Positions 32,134 through 40,891 of a stretch of DNA of 64,000 nucleotides are shown here, piece after piece. The DNA lies in NCBI RefSeq assembly GCF_900186955.1, contig NZ_LT906438.1, forward strand, positions 124,001 to 188,000. The letters run 5' to 3'. The position numbers and the translations under genes are program-made. The notes under the pieces were generated by a model, which did no database searches, was not told the origin of the DNA, and saw only the letters and a list, made by a program, of their open reading frames with translations. The DNA comes from Bacillus pumilus (GTDB lineage: Bacteria; Bacillota; Bacilli; Bacillales; Bacillaceae). Position 1 is the first letter of the stretch; each line of letters opens with the position of its first letter.

Positions 32134-32877
32134 ATGAAGGTCAAATGTACCGTATCCTACGATGGGACACATTTTAAAGGCTATCAGGTGCAGCCTGGGC
32201 AGCGGACTGTTCAGACGGAGATCGAGTCTGCTCTTGCAAGAATGCATAAACAGGATGAACTGATTCCGATTGTGGCTTCTGGCCGGACGGACAGTGGCGT
32301 CCATGCGAAGGGGCAGGTCATCCATTTCGACACGCCGCTCTCGATTCCGATGGAAAGATGGCCTTTTGCCCTCAACAGTCTCCTGCCGGATGACATCCGG
32401 GTTCTAAAGGCTGAGGAAGTGGATGAGTCGTTTCATGCACGTTTTAGTGTCGTTTCGAAGGAGTACCGTTATAAGGTCTCAACGGAAACGCACCAAAATG
32501 TGTTCACGAGACAGTATGCCTGCCACTTTCCTTACCGGCTGGATGCAGACAAAATGAGAGAAGCTGCTGGGCACCTCATTGGCACACACGACTTCACAAG
32601 CTTTTGTGCGGCCAATACAGAGGTCCAGGACAAGGTGAGGGAGATTTACACCCTCGAGTGGAAAAACGTCTCAGATGGGCTTGAAATGCGTGTGAGAGGA
32701 AATGGGTTTTTATACAACATGGTGCGAATTATCGCTGGAACGTTACTTGAAATCGGATCTGGTAAATTTCACCCTGAGGAGATAAAAGCCATGCTTGCCG
32801 CCCGAAATCGCGAAGCGGCAGGCAAGACTGCGCCTAGTCACGGACTGTATTTATGGGAAGTTTTCTATGACAACTAA
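32134..32877 (+). CDS. truA: tRNA pseudouridine(38-40) synthase TruA
   Basis: A 247-residue pseudouridine synthase acting on the anticodon stem-loop of tRNAs. The catalytic aspartate is in ASGRTDSGVHAKGQV. Other family signatures are YDGTHFKGYQ near the start and FLYNMVRIIAGTLLEIG. ATG 32134 is 11 bases after ecfT, behind AGGTGATT. It is in the usual bacillus order, ecfT-truA-rplM. Confidence 0.97.
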   Translation: MKVKCTVSYDGTHFKGYQVQPGQRTVQTEIESALARMHKQDELIPIVASGRTDSGVHAKGQVIHFDTPLSIPMERWPFALNSLLPDDIRVLKAEEVDESFHARFSVVSKEYRYKVSTETHQNVFTRQYACHFPYRLDADKMREAAGHLIGTHDFTSFCAANTEVQDKVREIYTLEWKNVSDGLEMRVRGNGFLYNMVRIIAGTLLEIGSGKFHPEEIKAMLAARNREAAGKTAPSHGLYLWEVFYDN

Positions 32878-32895
32878 ACCAGGTGTAACATGTTC

Positions 32896-32924
32896 TTGAC
32901 ACAGGAAGCAGAAAGTTATAAGAT
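32896..32924 (+). promoter_or_regulatory. Sigma-A promoter of rplM-rpsI
   Basis: TTGACA (32896-32901), 17 bases, then TAAGAT (32919-32924). Transcription would start near 32931, directly before the L13 leader. Confidence 0.8.
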
Positions 32925-32930
32925 ATCATA

Positions 32931-33000
32931 TGGTATGTATTTCAACCCCACAAATAAGCCCCGGAAGACTTATCTTGTGTTTTGAAATAGAACGTAGCAT
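32931..33000 (+). ncRNA. L13 leader RNA
   Basis: Nested stems TATTTCAA/TTGAAATA (32938-32945, 32982-32989), CACA/TGTG (32949-32952, 32976-32979) and ATAAG/CTTAT (32954-32958, 32969-32973) fit the ribosomal L13 leader known upstream of rplM in bacilli. It is thought to mediate autoregulation by L13. The call rests on structure and position. Confidence 0.8.
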
Positions 33001-33004
33001 TTGA

Positions 33005-33481
<477 letters not shown>

Positions 33482-33501
33482 TTATAAGGGAGGTTAACAA
33501 T

Positions 33502-33894
33502 TTGGCACAGGTTCAATATTACGGTACAGGTCGTCGTAAAAGTTCTGTAGCGCGCGTTCGCTTAGTTCCAGGTGAAGGCCGTATCGTCGTTAATAATCGT
33601 GAAATTACTGAATACATTCCATTCGCTGCTTTAATCGAAGACGTGAAACAGCCTTTGAACATCACAGAAACAGCTAACAGCTACGATGTTCTTGTAACTG
33701 TTCACGGTGGTGGATTCTCTGGTCAAGCTGGAGCAATTCGTCACGGTATCTCTCGTGCTCTTCTAGAAGTAGATCCTGAGTACCGTACATCACTTAAACG
33801 TGCTGGACTTCTTACTCGTGACCCTCGTATGAAAGAGCGTAAGAAATACGGTCTTAAAGGCGCACGTCGCGCACCTCAGTTCTCAAAACGTTAA
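33502..33894 (+). CDS. rpsI: Ribosomal protein S9
   Basis: A 130-residue S9 whose C-terminal tail, ending RRAPQFSKR, touches P-site tRNA. It starts with TTG 33502 behind AAGGGAGGTT (33486-33495). It begins [20 protein letters not shown] and is cotranscribed with rplM. Confidence 0.98.
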   Translation: MAQVQYYGTGRRKSSVARVRLVPGEGRIVVNNREITEYIPFAALIEDVKQPLNITETANSYDVLVTVHGGGFSGQAGAIRHGISRALLEVDPEYRTSLKRAGLLTRDPRMKERKKYGLKGARRAPQFSKR

Positions 33895-33923
33895 TCAATT
33901 TTATATTGTATGGACGTTTTACA

Positions 33924-33984
33924 AAGGTTTGTTACAAACAAACCTTATAAAAAAAGCATCAGCTTCGTGCTGGTGCTTTTTTTT
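33924..33984 (+). terminator. Tandem hairpins and terminator after rpsI
   Basis: Two hairpins in series. First, AAGGTTTGTT/AACAAACCTT (33924-33933, 33937-33946), ten perfect pairs with a three-base loop. Second, GCATCAGC/GCTGGTGC (33956-33963, 33969-33976) followed by T8. The second is a clear intrinsic terminator; the first may help or stabilise the 3' end. Confidence 0.85.
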
Positions 33985-34084
33985 GTGCTTTTTATGTGGA
34001 TAGATCATGACTGGTCTCTTCCTCTTGAATACGTATAAAATATGAGTATAGAAGTTTTCTGTTAAAAAAGATGGAGGTTGTCCT

Positions 34085-34600
34085 ATGAATCTAACGACAG
34101 AAAGATGTCTCATTCGACCATTTGCTGATGATGATTGGCAGGATGTCTATGCATATACATCTGATCCGGTAGTGATGAAGTATATTCCGGAAGATGTATT
34201 TTCTAAAGAAGATGCGAAGGAATTTGTCAAAAATAATCGTCATGAAGATGCTAAGTATGTCGGTGTCCTATTAAAAGAAGATCATACATGCATCGGGCAT
34301 ATCGCATTTCATCCTTACTTTGGTGATCACACGTATGAAATTGGCTGGGTCTTCAATCCTGTATATCAAAACAAAGGCTATGCATCTGAAGCAGCCTATG
34401 CTGTACTACATCTTGGCTTTCACACAATGAATTTACATCGGATTATTGCCACTTGTCAGCCTGAAAATGTGCCATCGTGGAGAGTGATGGAGAAAATGGG
34501 GATGAGAAGAGAGGGATATTTTAAAAAATGTATCCCACAAGGAAAAGAGTGGTGGGATGAGTTTTACTATGCCATCTTACGAGAGGAATGGGAAACTTGA
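34085..34600 (+). CDS. GNAT acetyltransferase, RimJ/RimL type
   Basis: A 171-residue GNAT protein. It begins MNLTTERCLIRPFADDDWQD, the usual start of RimJ/RimL-like N-acetyltransferases. The acetyl-CoA loop region is GWVFNPVYQNKGYASEAAYA. The end, NVPSWRVMEKMGMRREGYFK, is also typical. Substrate unknown; protein N-termini or small amines are possible. ATG 34085 follows GATGGAGGTT (34070-34079). It opens a short accessory stretch not found in this place in B. subtilis as I recall it. Confidence 0.85.
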   Translation: MNLTTERCLIRPFADDDWQDVYAYTSDPVVMKYIPEDVFSKEDAKEFVKNNRHEDAKYVGVLLKEDHTCIGHIAFHPYFGDHTYEIGWVFNPVYQNKGYASEAAYAVLHLGFHTMNLHRIIATCQPENVPSWRVMEKMGMRREGYFKKCIPQGKEWWDEFYYAILREEWET

Positions 34601-34657
34601 TAAGTTTTCATGATATGAAGTAATTCGTCATTCCAAATATCCCTTGGCTTTCGCTAT

Positions 34658-34666
34658 TGATATAAT
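34658..34666 (+). promoter_or_regulatory. Extended -10 promoter before the amidohydrolase gene
   Basis: TG-A-TATAAT (TG at 34658-34659, TATAAT at 34661-34666). No good -35 hexamer is visible, which fits the extended -10 class. Confidence 0.45.
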
Positions 34667-34698
34667 CAGATCAAATAAGCAGAAGAGGGGCGCCAAGC

Positions 34699-35445
34699 AT
34701 GAGGATCTTTGATGCACATTTTCATATCATTGATTTTGATTTTCCCATTCAAGAAAACCAAGGGTATACACCCCCTAGTTATGTGGTGAATGATTATAAG
34801 AGAGAGACGGCTGATCTAGGGATTTTAGGTGGAGCAATCGTCTCAGGGTCATTTCAAGGCTTTGATCAAGGCTATTTGTTGAAAGCGCTAGATGAAATGG
34901 GGCCAGATTTTTGCGGCGTGACTCAATTACCTTTTACGGCAACTGATGATGAGATTGTTCATTTGGATCAACATGGGGTGAAGGCTTTACGTTTTAATGT
35001 GAAGCGGGGCGGTTCGGAGGATATTTCGAAGCTCGATTATTTTGCGAGAAGGGTGTATGAGCTGGCGGGATGGCATAGTGAGCTCTACATAGACGCTAAG
35101 CATCTCCCTGCAATTTCATCTACGCTTGAACAGCTGCCGGCCGTTTCGATTGATCATTTAGGCTTATCGGAAGAAGGTTTGCCGCATTTGCTCAAGCTGG
35201 TTGAAAAAGGAGTTCGGGTAAAAGCAACAGGTTTTGGACGTGTCGATTTAAACGTTGAACATGCGTTGACATCAATTTATCAAACGAATCCTGATGCACT
35301 GATGTTTGGTACAGACCTTCCATCCACAAGAGCAAAGCGTCCATTTGAATACGGTGATGTTGAGTTGATTCAACGGCTCTTTGATGAAAAAGCAGCTGAT
35401 CACATCTTATATAAGAACGCGCATCAATGGTATTTTGGTCAATAA
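34699..35445 (+). CDS. TIM-barrel amidohydrolase family protein
   Basis: A 248-residue protein of the amidohydrolase_2 / COG3618-like superfamily. The metal-binding motif DAHFHIID is at residues 4-11. Later conserved points are SIDHLGL and FGTDLPSTRA, the latter carrying the likely catalytic aspartate. The substrate cannot be named; members act on lactones or decarboxylate aromatic acids. ATG 34699 follows AGAAGAGGGG. A GNAT gene follows after 20 bases, so they may be co-transcribed. Confidence 0.75.
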   Translation: MRIFDAHFHIIDFDFPIQENQGYTPPSYVVNDYKRETADLGILGGAIVSGSFQGFDQGYLLKALDEMGPDFCGVTQLPFTATDDEIVHLDQHGVKALRFNVKRGGSEDISKLDYFARRVYELAGWHSELYIDAKHLPAISSTLEQLPAVSIDHLGLSEEGLPHLLKLVEKGVRVKATGFGRVDLNVEHALTSIYQTNPDALMFGTDLPSTRAKRPFEYGDVELIQRLFDEKAADHILYKNAHQWYFGQ

Positions 35446-35465
35446 TTTCATAGGAGGTGTGTTCA

Positions 35466-35939
35466 ATGGGGTTCAGTCAACTGACGTTCAGAGAAGCCAA
35501 GCTGGATGATCTCGATAAAATCGTCTTTATGCTCGCGGATGATATGTTAGGTCAAAAAAGAGAGCGTTACACGCAACCATTGTTAGAAAGCTATATCGAA
35601 GCCTTTCATTCAATAGATGCTGATCCAAATATTGAACTCATTGTTGCGTGTGATCAGGAAGAAGCTGTAGGTGTTCTCCAATTGACCATGACGCCATTTC
35701 TTACACATCAAGGAGGATGGAGAGCTTCAATAGAAGGAGTTCGTACAGCCTCGTCTCATAGAGGGAAAGGAATTGGCACGCTGCTCATAAAATGGGCGAT
35801 TCAACGCGCCATCGACCGCGGGTGTCATATGGTTCAGCTAACAACAGACAAACAGAGACCAGATGCACGCCGTTTTTACGAAAAGTTGGGCTTTGAAGCT
35901 ACGCATGATGGGATGAAGCTGCAAGTTCATCGTCAATAA
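35466..35939 (+). CDS. GNAT acetyltransferase
   Basis: A 157-residue GNAT protein with FREAKLDDLDKIVFMLADD at the start. The acetyl-CoA motif region is GVRTASSHRGKGIGTLLIKW, with R/Q-x-x-G-x-G/A as HRGKGIG. The end, RPDARRFYEKLGFEATHDGM, is typical. ATG 35466 follows AGGAGGTG (35452-35459); an in-frame GTG overlapping that site is rejected. Substrate unknown. Confidence 0.85.
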   Translation: MGFSQLTFREAKLDDLDKIVFMLADDMLGQKRERYTQPLLESYIEAFHSIDADPNIELIVACDQEEAVGVLQLTMTPFLTHQGGWRASIEGVRTASSHRGKGIGTLLIKWAIQRAIDRGCHMVQLTTDKQRPDARRFYEKLGFEATHDGMKLQVHRQ

Positions 35940-35952
35940 ACACACAAAGAAG

Positions 35953-35980
35953 CAAAGGTATTCACAATCCTTTGTTTTTT
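35953..35980 (+). terminator. Intrinsic terminator after the GNAT gene
   Basis: CAAAGG (35953-35958) and CCTTTG (35969-35974), with ATT/AAT pairing inside, are followed by T6. Confidence 0.85.
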
Positions 35981-36048
35981 GTGCCTTTATTTCAAATATT
36001 TGTTATATTGAAGATGAGAATCTATAGTGGTTGGGAAAGGAGAAACAT

Positions 36049-37047
36049 TTGAATAAAACAAAGGAAGATCTTTTGACATTTGTCACGAAAAACAAAAAGG
36101 ACGTATCAGTGACAATTATTGAAAATGAAGATGTGATATTAGATTGGAATGGTGATCAAAAAACACCACTTGCAAGTACGGTGAAATTAATGGTTTTATT
36201 TCATTTTGTTAAAACCGTCTCTAGCGGTGACATCAAGCTAGGTGAAAAAGTGGCATTGGCGGACATAGAGCGGTTTTATATTGATAGAACAGATGGCGGT
36301 GCTCACACATACTGGCTGGAGGTCAACGATTTTTCTGAGCATGCAACTTTATTAGATGTTGCCAAAGGGATGATGCAAGTCAGTTCGAATGCTTGTACTG
36401 ATTATTTGATTGAACGCCTCGGCTTAGATAAGATCAATGATCGAATGAAACAAGCGGACCTTACAGAACATGGTGAAGTCATGCCACTGACACCCAAGCT
36501 GTTGTGGCCAGCCTATATATCTGATCATGAGCGGGATGCATTCAAGCAAATGAGCGATGTAACTGATGGACAATACAAATTTCTGATGATTGAGATTTTT
36601 AATATCATGAAAAATGACCTAGAGCATAAAAAGGCGTTAGAAGAAAAATTGATGAAAAAAGACTTGTTAAGCTTGCGTATTCAATCATTACTGACGCAAA
36701 AAATGACAAGGTCTACAACTAATCAATATGCACATTTTATGAAACGTCTACAGGATGAGCTGTTAACAACAGAAGAAAAGCGTCTTTTTAGCCAAATTGT
36801 GCTGGGAGAAACATTCAAGGCGGAAACAGATCAATATCTTTGGTATAAAAGCGGAGCAACATTGTTTGTTTTCACAGCTGCTTTATATCGAAGCACAGAT
36901 ACATCCTCTATATCCGTCTCTCTTTTTATCAATGATCCTAAAGCGAACAATTCTCATTGGATTGAGGGAGTATTCAATGAATTTATGCTTACTGCAGCAG
37001 TGGATCAACACTTTCGACAAAGATTGATTCAAGCTTTTACTAAATAA
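36049..37047 (+). CDS. Class A beta-lactamase-like serine hydrolase, cytoplasmic
   Basis: A 332-residue protein starting at TTG 36049 behind GGAAAGGAG (36034-36042). It shows the three motifs of the serine transpeptidase/beta-lactamase superfamily: S-x-x-K as STVK (residues 43-46), S-x-N as SSN (112-114) and KSG (267-269). No signal peptide or membrane helix is visible, so it looks cytoplasmic, unlike true beta-lactamases. An extra charged helical stretch lies around residues 160-240. The function is unknown. It could be a peptidase or esterase with this fold; antibiotic hydrolysis should not be assumed. Confidence 0.7.
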   Translation: MNKTKEDLLTFVTKNKKDVSVTIIENEDVILDWNGDQKTPLASTVKLMVLFHFVKTVSSGDIKLGEKVALADIERFYIDRTDGGAHTYWLEVNDFSEHATLLDVAKGMMQVSSNACTDYLIERLGLDKINDRMKQADLTEHGEVMPLTPKLLWPAYISDHERDAFKQMSDVTDGQYKFLMIEIFNIMKNDLEHKKALEEKLMKKDLLSLRIQSLLTQKMTRSTTNQYAHFMKRLQDELLTTEEKRLFSQIVLGETFKAETDQYLWYKSGATLFVFTAALYRSTDTSSISVSLFINDPKANNSHWIEGVFNEFMLTAAVDQHFRQRLIQAFTK

Positions 37048-37052
37048 TCATC

Positions 37053-37084
37053 AAAAAAACAGAGGGAGATACCCCTCTGTTTTA
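37053..37084. terminator. Bidirectional terminator between convergent genes
   Basis: ACAGAGGG (37059-37066) and CCCTCTGT (37073-37080), flanked by A7 on the left and T4 on the right, serve both the + strand hydrolase gene and the - strand lipoprotein gene. Confidence 0.85.
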
Positions 37085-37654
37085 TTATTTCTTCATGGGA
37101 AACACTTTGTATACATCTTGGCGTTTCTCTTTTGACTTCACAACTCCATCAACCAGTTCCTTTTGCCAAAGCGCTGCATCGTCTTGATACTCTTTAAATG
37201 AGTGAGGCAGCTTTTTTTCTAGCTCTTGTCTTTTAAACGTGACGGATTGTTTGTCGTTAGAGTTCATCTTGAGTGTCACTTGCTCAGCATTATCGATAAG
37301 AATAAAAAGTGCCAATGCGTTATATAAGTAGTTTTTTTCAATGGTATCCTTCTTGTCAAACCAAAATGTATCAAATTGTTCTTCTGTATCATTGGCATTT
37401 TCTTTCACGCCATATGTCACTTTTAGCTCTTTTTCATCTACGATTTCATACTCACGAATCACGTTACCTGGAAGATCTGATAAAATAGCGCCAATTGCTC
37501 CGTTGTCTCCAATATAAGAATTTTTGTGCTTAGAAAGCTGTTTTAATGATATGTCTTCTATTCCTTTTATGTCGCTCTTCTGCTCGGTCGCGTGACTGCT
37601 GCATCCAGATAAGACGACTGTTAGTAGCAGTAGGATATACATCCACTTCTTCAT
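37085..37654 (-). CDS. Putative lipoprotein of unknown function
   Basis: A 189-residue protein with a lipoprotein signal: a charged start (MKKWMYILLLLTVVLSGCSS) with lipobox LSGC, so Cys 18 would be lipidated. The mature part is hydrophilic, lysine-rich and mixed alpha/beta, without a motif I recognise. It resembles the many small extracytoplasmic DUF lipoproteins of bacilli. It is transcribed alone on the minus strand, convergent with the serine hydrolase gene. Confidence 0.75.
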   Translation of the reverse strand: MKKWMYILLLLTVVLSGCSSHATEQKSDIKGIEDISLKQLSKHKNSYIGDNGAIGAILSDLPGNVIREYEIVDEKELKVTYGVKENANDTEEQFDTFWFDKKDTIEKNYLYNALALFILIDNAEQVTLKMNSNDKQSVTFKRQELEKKLPHSFKEYQDDAALWQKELVDGVVKSKEKRQDVYKVFPMKK

Positions 37655-37800
37655 GAATTTTGCCCCTTTTCCATTCTTTCTATATATAAGTGTTCATCTT
37701 ATCACAATTTTCCAATCCATTAGCTCATTGATTTCCATTTACTGAACTGCATGTTTTGTTCAAACCAACGAACAATACAAAGAAAAAAGGAGTTCAGTCC

Positions 37801-38244
37801 ATGGCAGAGGTTCTTTCATTTTATCAATTGAAAACAAAACGAGATGTCACGCTTGAAAAGAAACTGTTGCGTACATTGTCTCTTCAACAGGTGACGGTCG
37901 CTTCCGAGAAATTCACGAAGAAGCTGTTCCCATTTGCAGACGATCCAGCTGGGATTATGAGTGATGGCTGCATCGATTTCGCCATTGAAGCTTTTTTAGC
38001 AGGTGGGAGATACGGTGAGTCGAGCAAGTACGGTGAATCGTTCGATGATATAAAGAAGCGGTCAGTTCATGAAGAAGATGAGCTGGTTGAGGAGCTAGCA
38101 GGGTGTTTGCAATCGTGGGGGAATATGTTCCGAATGGAGCGGAAGATGTCGTGTCTGTATCCATTTGCGAAGGATTTTTTAAGCACGTGGTGGCAGGAAG
38201 GCTTTCGAGAATCAGAAAAAAGGCATAAGCTTCGGCTGCATTAA
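37801..38244 (+). CDS. ybaK: YbaK family protein (DUF2521)
   Basis: A 147-residue protein matching B. subtilis YbaK in length and position just before cwlD. It begins MAEVLSFYQLKTKRDVTLEK. The start is ATG 37801 behind AAAAGGAG (37784-37791); an in-frame ATG 45 bases earlier precedes that site and is rejected. Mostly helical and charged, with no enzyme motif. Function unknown. It is not the unrelated E. coli prolyl-tRNA editing protein of the same name. Confidence 0.85.
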   Translation: MAEVLSFYQLKTKRDVTLEKKLLRTLSLQQVTVASEKFTKKLFPFADDPAGIMSDGCIDFAIEAFLAGGRYGESSKYGESFDDIKKRSVHEEDELVEELAGCLQSWGNMFRMERKMSCLYPFAKDFLSTWWQEGFRESEKRHKLRLH

Positions 38245-38273
38245 GCATATTTCCAGTCCTTGTCCCATATCTA
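38245..38273 (+). promoter_or_regulatory. Possible sporulation (sigma-G/E type) promoter of cwlD
   Basis: GCATA (38245-38249), 16 bases, then CATATCTA (38266-38273). It resembles forespore or mother-cell promoters but is imperfect. CwlD is known to be sporulation-specific in B. subtilis. Confidence 0.35.
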
Positions 38274-38302
38274 TAAAATAATGGTGTATGGGAGGGACAG
38301 GG

Positions 38303-39016
38303 ATGAAAAGAAAGCTGAAATGGACAGGGTTTTTAATCGGGTTTATTGTCCTCTTATTCTTATTCAGGTTTCAATTTCTAAATGATGATTCGTGGAAATC
38401 GTGGAACTTGCCTCTGAGCGGCAAGATCATCTATTTAGATCCGGGTCATGGCGGTCCAGATGGCGGGGCTGTAGGAGGAGAGCTGCTTGAAAAAGAGATT
38501 GCACTGGATGTATCCATGAAGATACGTGACTATTTGCAGGAGCAGGGAGCGCTTGTTCTCATGACCCGCGAGGATGATTCTGATTTATCATCAAAGAATA
38601 CAAGGGGATATGCCCGGAAGAAAGCGGAGGATTTAAGAAACCGCGTAAAAGTCATCAATGAGTCTGAAGCGGATCTCTATTTAAGTATTCATTTAAATGC
38701 GATCCCATCGAACAAATGGAGCGGCGCGCAGACGTTTTTTTACGGAAAGTATGAAGAGAATGAAAAGGCAGCGAAGTTCATACAAGATGAATTACGCAAT
38801 AATCTTGAAAACACAGATCGAAAGGCGAAGCGGATCAATGGCATTTATTTAATGCAAAATGTGACAAAGCCAGGAGCTCTTGTGGAGATTGGGTTTCTCT
38901 CCAATCCGAAAGAGGCCGGTCAGCTGGCAACACCTAAATATCAAGATCAAATAGCCGCCTCCATTTATAAAGGCATTTTAAGATATTTAACAGAGCAAAA
39001 AGAGCCGCCTGAATAA
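38303..39016 (+). CDS. cwlD: CwlD, N-acetylmuramoyl-L-alanine amidase for spore cortex
   Basis: A 237-residue amidase_3 protein that, with PdaA, makes the muramic-delta-lactam of spore cortex. An N-terminal membrane anchor (WTGFLIGFIVLLFLFRF) precedes the zinc amidase domain. Metal ligands are in DPGHGG and in LLEKEIAL, followed by LSIHLNA. The catalytic glutamate is in GALVEIGFLSN. The start is ATG 38303 behind GGGAGGGA; it gives exactly the B. subtilis length. Confidence 0.95.
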   Translation: MKRKLKWTGFLIGFIVLLFLFRFQFLNDDSWKSWNLPLSGKIIYLDPGHGGPDGGAVGGELLEKEIALDVSMKIRDYLQEQGALVLMTREDDSDLSSKNTRGYARKKAEDLRNRVKVINESEADLYLSIHLNAIPSNKWSGAQTFFYGKYEENEKAAKFIQDELRNNLENTDRKAKRINGIYLMQNVTKPGALVEIGFLSNPKEAGQLATPKYQDQIAASIYKGILRYLTEQKEPPE

Positions 39017-39028
39017 GGGGCTTTTTCC
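38997..39028 (+). terminator. Intrinsic terminator after cwlD
   Basis: AAAAGAGCC (within 38998-39006) pairs with GGCTTTTT (39019-39026), with one G-U and the T-run inside the right arm. It overlaps the last cwlD codons. Confidence 0.65.
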
Positions 39029-39071
39029 TTTTGAACGCAGGCAAACAGGACAGACATTGTAAGGATATGTA

Positions 39072-39080
39072 TGATATACT
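39072..39080 (+). promoter_or_regulatory. Extended -10 promoter of salA
   Basis: TG-A-TATACT (39072-39080), 40 bases before the salA start; no strong -35. Confidence 0.45.
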
Positions 39081-39119
39081 TGGATTGTAAACGAATTCAA
39101 TAAAGGGTGAGGTTCTGCT

Positions 39120-40178
39120 ATGATCGGACAAGATGATGTGAGAAAACTAGTTGGGAAGATGGACGAACCTTTCCTTCATATACCGCTTGGTGAGCTGGAT
39201 GCCATCAAGGAAATCAGCCTAAAGCCTGAAAAAGAACATGTGAGCTTAAAGGTGGCCATTGCCAAAACGGGTACTGCTGAGCAGATGAAGCTGCAGCAAG
39301 ACATCGTACAAGCCTTGAAAGCAGAGGGTGCTAACACAGTAGGACTTCGTTTTGAAGAACTGCCTCAGGAAACACTTGAAAGGTTTATGCCTTCACAAGA
39401 TGAGGAAGAAAACCTGCTCAATTCTAAAAATCCGCCTGAGTTCTTAGCGATAGCGAGCGGAAAGGGCGGCGTTGGGAAATCCACCGTGTCTGTTAACCTT
39501 GCTGTAGCGCTGGCTCGTCTAGGGAAAAAAGTCGGACTGATTGATGCAGATATTTATGGCTTTAGTGTACCGGATATGATGGGAATCACCGTCAGACCAA
39601 CGGTTAAAGGGGAAAAAATTATTCCTGTGGAACGCTTTGGTGTCAAAGTGATTTCAATGGGCTTTTTTGTTGAAGAAAATGCACCGGTCATTTGGAGAGG
39701 ACCGATGCTTGGTAAAATGCTAAATAACTTCTTCCACGAAGTCGAGTGGGGAGAATTAGATTACTTACTATTAGACCTTCCGCCTGGAACGGGAGATGTG
39801 GCGCTTGATATTCATACAATGCTTCCAAGCTGTAAAGAAATCATTGTCACAACACCGCACCCTACAGCTGCCTTCGTTGCTGCTAGAGCAGGCGCAATGG
39901 CACTGCAAACAGATCACGAAGTGCTAGGGGTCGTTGAGAATATGAGCTATTATGAAAGCAAAAAAACAGGTGAGAAAGAACATGTCTTTGGAAAAGGGGG
40001 CGGGGACAAGCTGGCAGAAGAACTGCGTGTATCGGTCCTTGGCCAAATTCCTTTAAGACAGCCTGATTGGAATGAAGAGGATTTTGCTCCATCCGTCTAT
40101 GATGCGAGTCATCCGACAGGAGAAGTGTATCAACACATTGCGAATAAAGTCATTGAACAATTAGCAGTAAAAGCATAA
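39120..40178 (+). CDS. salA: SalA, Mrp/NBP35-family ATPase
   Basis: A 352-residue Mrp-type P-loop ATPase. An N-terminal FeS-assembly-like domain (residues 1-90) precedes the deviant Walker A GKGGVGKST at 114-122. LLDLPPGTGD and the C-terminal GVVENMS are family motifs. In B. subtilis SalA represses scoC and so raises exoenzyme production; Mrp relatives carry iron-sulphur clusters. It is followed by a hairpin terminator and convergent gerD. Confidence 0.95.
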   Translation: MIGQDDVRKLVGKMDEPFLHIPLGELDAIKEISLKPEKEHVSLKVAIAKTGTAEQMKLQQDIVQALKAEGANTVGLRFEELPQETLERFMPSQDEEENLLNSKNPPEFLAIASGKGGVGKSTVSVNLAVALARLGKKVGLIDADIYGFSVPDMMGITVRPTVKGEKIIPVERFGVKVISMGFFVEENAPVIWRGPMLGKMLNNFFHEVEWGELDYLLLDLPPGTGDVALDIHTMLPSCKEIIVTTPHPTAAFVAARAGAMALQTDHEVLGVVENMSYYESKKTGEKEHVFGKGGGDKLAEELRVSVLGQIPLRQPDWNEEDFAPSVYDASHPTGEVYQHIANKVIEQLAVKA

Positions 40179-40184
40179 TGAAAG

Positions 40185-40210
40185 CCCGAGTGGATGTATG
40201 TCCACTCGGG
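40185..40210. terminator. Hairpin terminator between salA and gerD
   Basis: A perfect 10-bp stem, CCCGAGTGGA (40185-40194) with TCCACTCGGG (40201-40210), and a six-base loop. There are only short T-rich flanks, but it sits between convergent genes. Confidence 0.75.
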
Positions 40211-40216
40211 TGATGT

Positions 40217-40801
40217 TTAACTGCCGCTTTCTTCGCTGCCTTTTGATCCGGAATCACTGCTTTCAGATGCTGCTTTTTTAAGCTCATCTTCGAATTTCTT
40301 CTTATAAAGAGGACTGCTTAATGTTTCCGTAATAACTTTTTCTAAATGCTTTCTGAACTCTTTGCTTTTCACCAGTTCACCGTATTTCTTTTCCATTTCA
40401 GGATCCTTGAGAATATCCATCATCAATTGCTGATAGTCAGGGTCCTTCATTAACTGTTTTAACATCTTTTCATGCTGTTGCTGCATGGATTTTGCGAAAG
40501 TCTCGGCAAATTTAGAATCCTCAAAGACCTTCTTCCAGAACTCTTTGCCTTTATCAGAAGTCAGTGTTTTCTCTATCGTTTTTTTCACAGTTTGTTCATC
40601 CATTACCAAAGCTTCATTCATTGCCTCGTCATTTAATAACTGTTGAATGGCCTTTTTACCGTCATCTGTCTTCAATATATCGACGACCATTTTCTTTGTT
40701 TCGTCATAGTCCATATTAGATGAGGATTGGGTTTTGGGAGCACAAGCTGTTAGAGATAAAAGGAGAAAACAGCTCATTATACGCAAGATGCCTTTTGACA
40801 T
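40217..40801 (-). CDS. gerD: GerD spore germination lipoprotein
   Basis: A 194-residue protein with lipobox LTAC after MSKGILRIMSCFLLLS. The rest is highly charged and alpha-helical (repeated KEFWKK, MLKQLMKDPDY, MDILKDPEME) with a Ser/Gly/Glu tail. It matches GerD, the inner-membrane lipoprotein that gathers nutrient receptors into the germinosome. A sigma-G-type promoter lies upstream on the minus strand. Confidence 0.95.
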   Translation of the reverse strand: MSKGILRIMSCFLLLSLTACAPKTQSSSNMDYDETKKMVVDILKTDDGKKAIQQLLNDEAMNEALVMDEQTVKKTIEKTLTSDKGKEFWKKVFEDSKFAETFAKSMQQQHEKMLKQLMKDPDYQQLMMDILKDPEMEKKYGELVKSKEFRKHLEKVITETLSSPLYKKKFEDELKKAASESSDSGSKGSEESGS

Positions 40802-40833
40802 ACTGTGGCTCCTTTCGTTACATGTCTTACTTT

Positions 40834-40862
40834 TAATATGAATGTTTCACGTGAATTTATAC
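40834..40862 (-). promoter_or_regulatory. Sigma-G-type promoter of gerD
   Basis: On the minus strand: GTATA (40862-40858), a 17-base spacer, then CATATTA (40840-40834). It fits the known forespore consensus at each informative base and is 33 bases from the gene. Confidence 0.7.
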
Positions 40863-40891
40863 ATAACAAAAATAGGGGTTGGGTCAATTCA

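Noticed and set aside
36049..37047. Calling this gene an antibiotic beta-lactamase
   Set aside because: It has superfamily motifs but no export signal, and I could not place an omega-loop glutamate with confidence.
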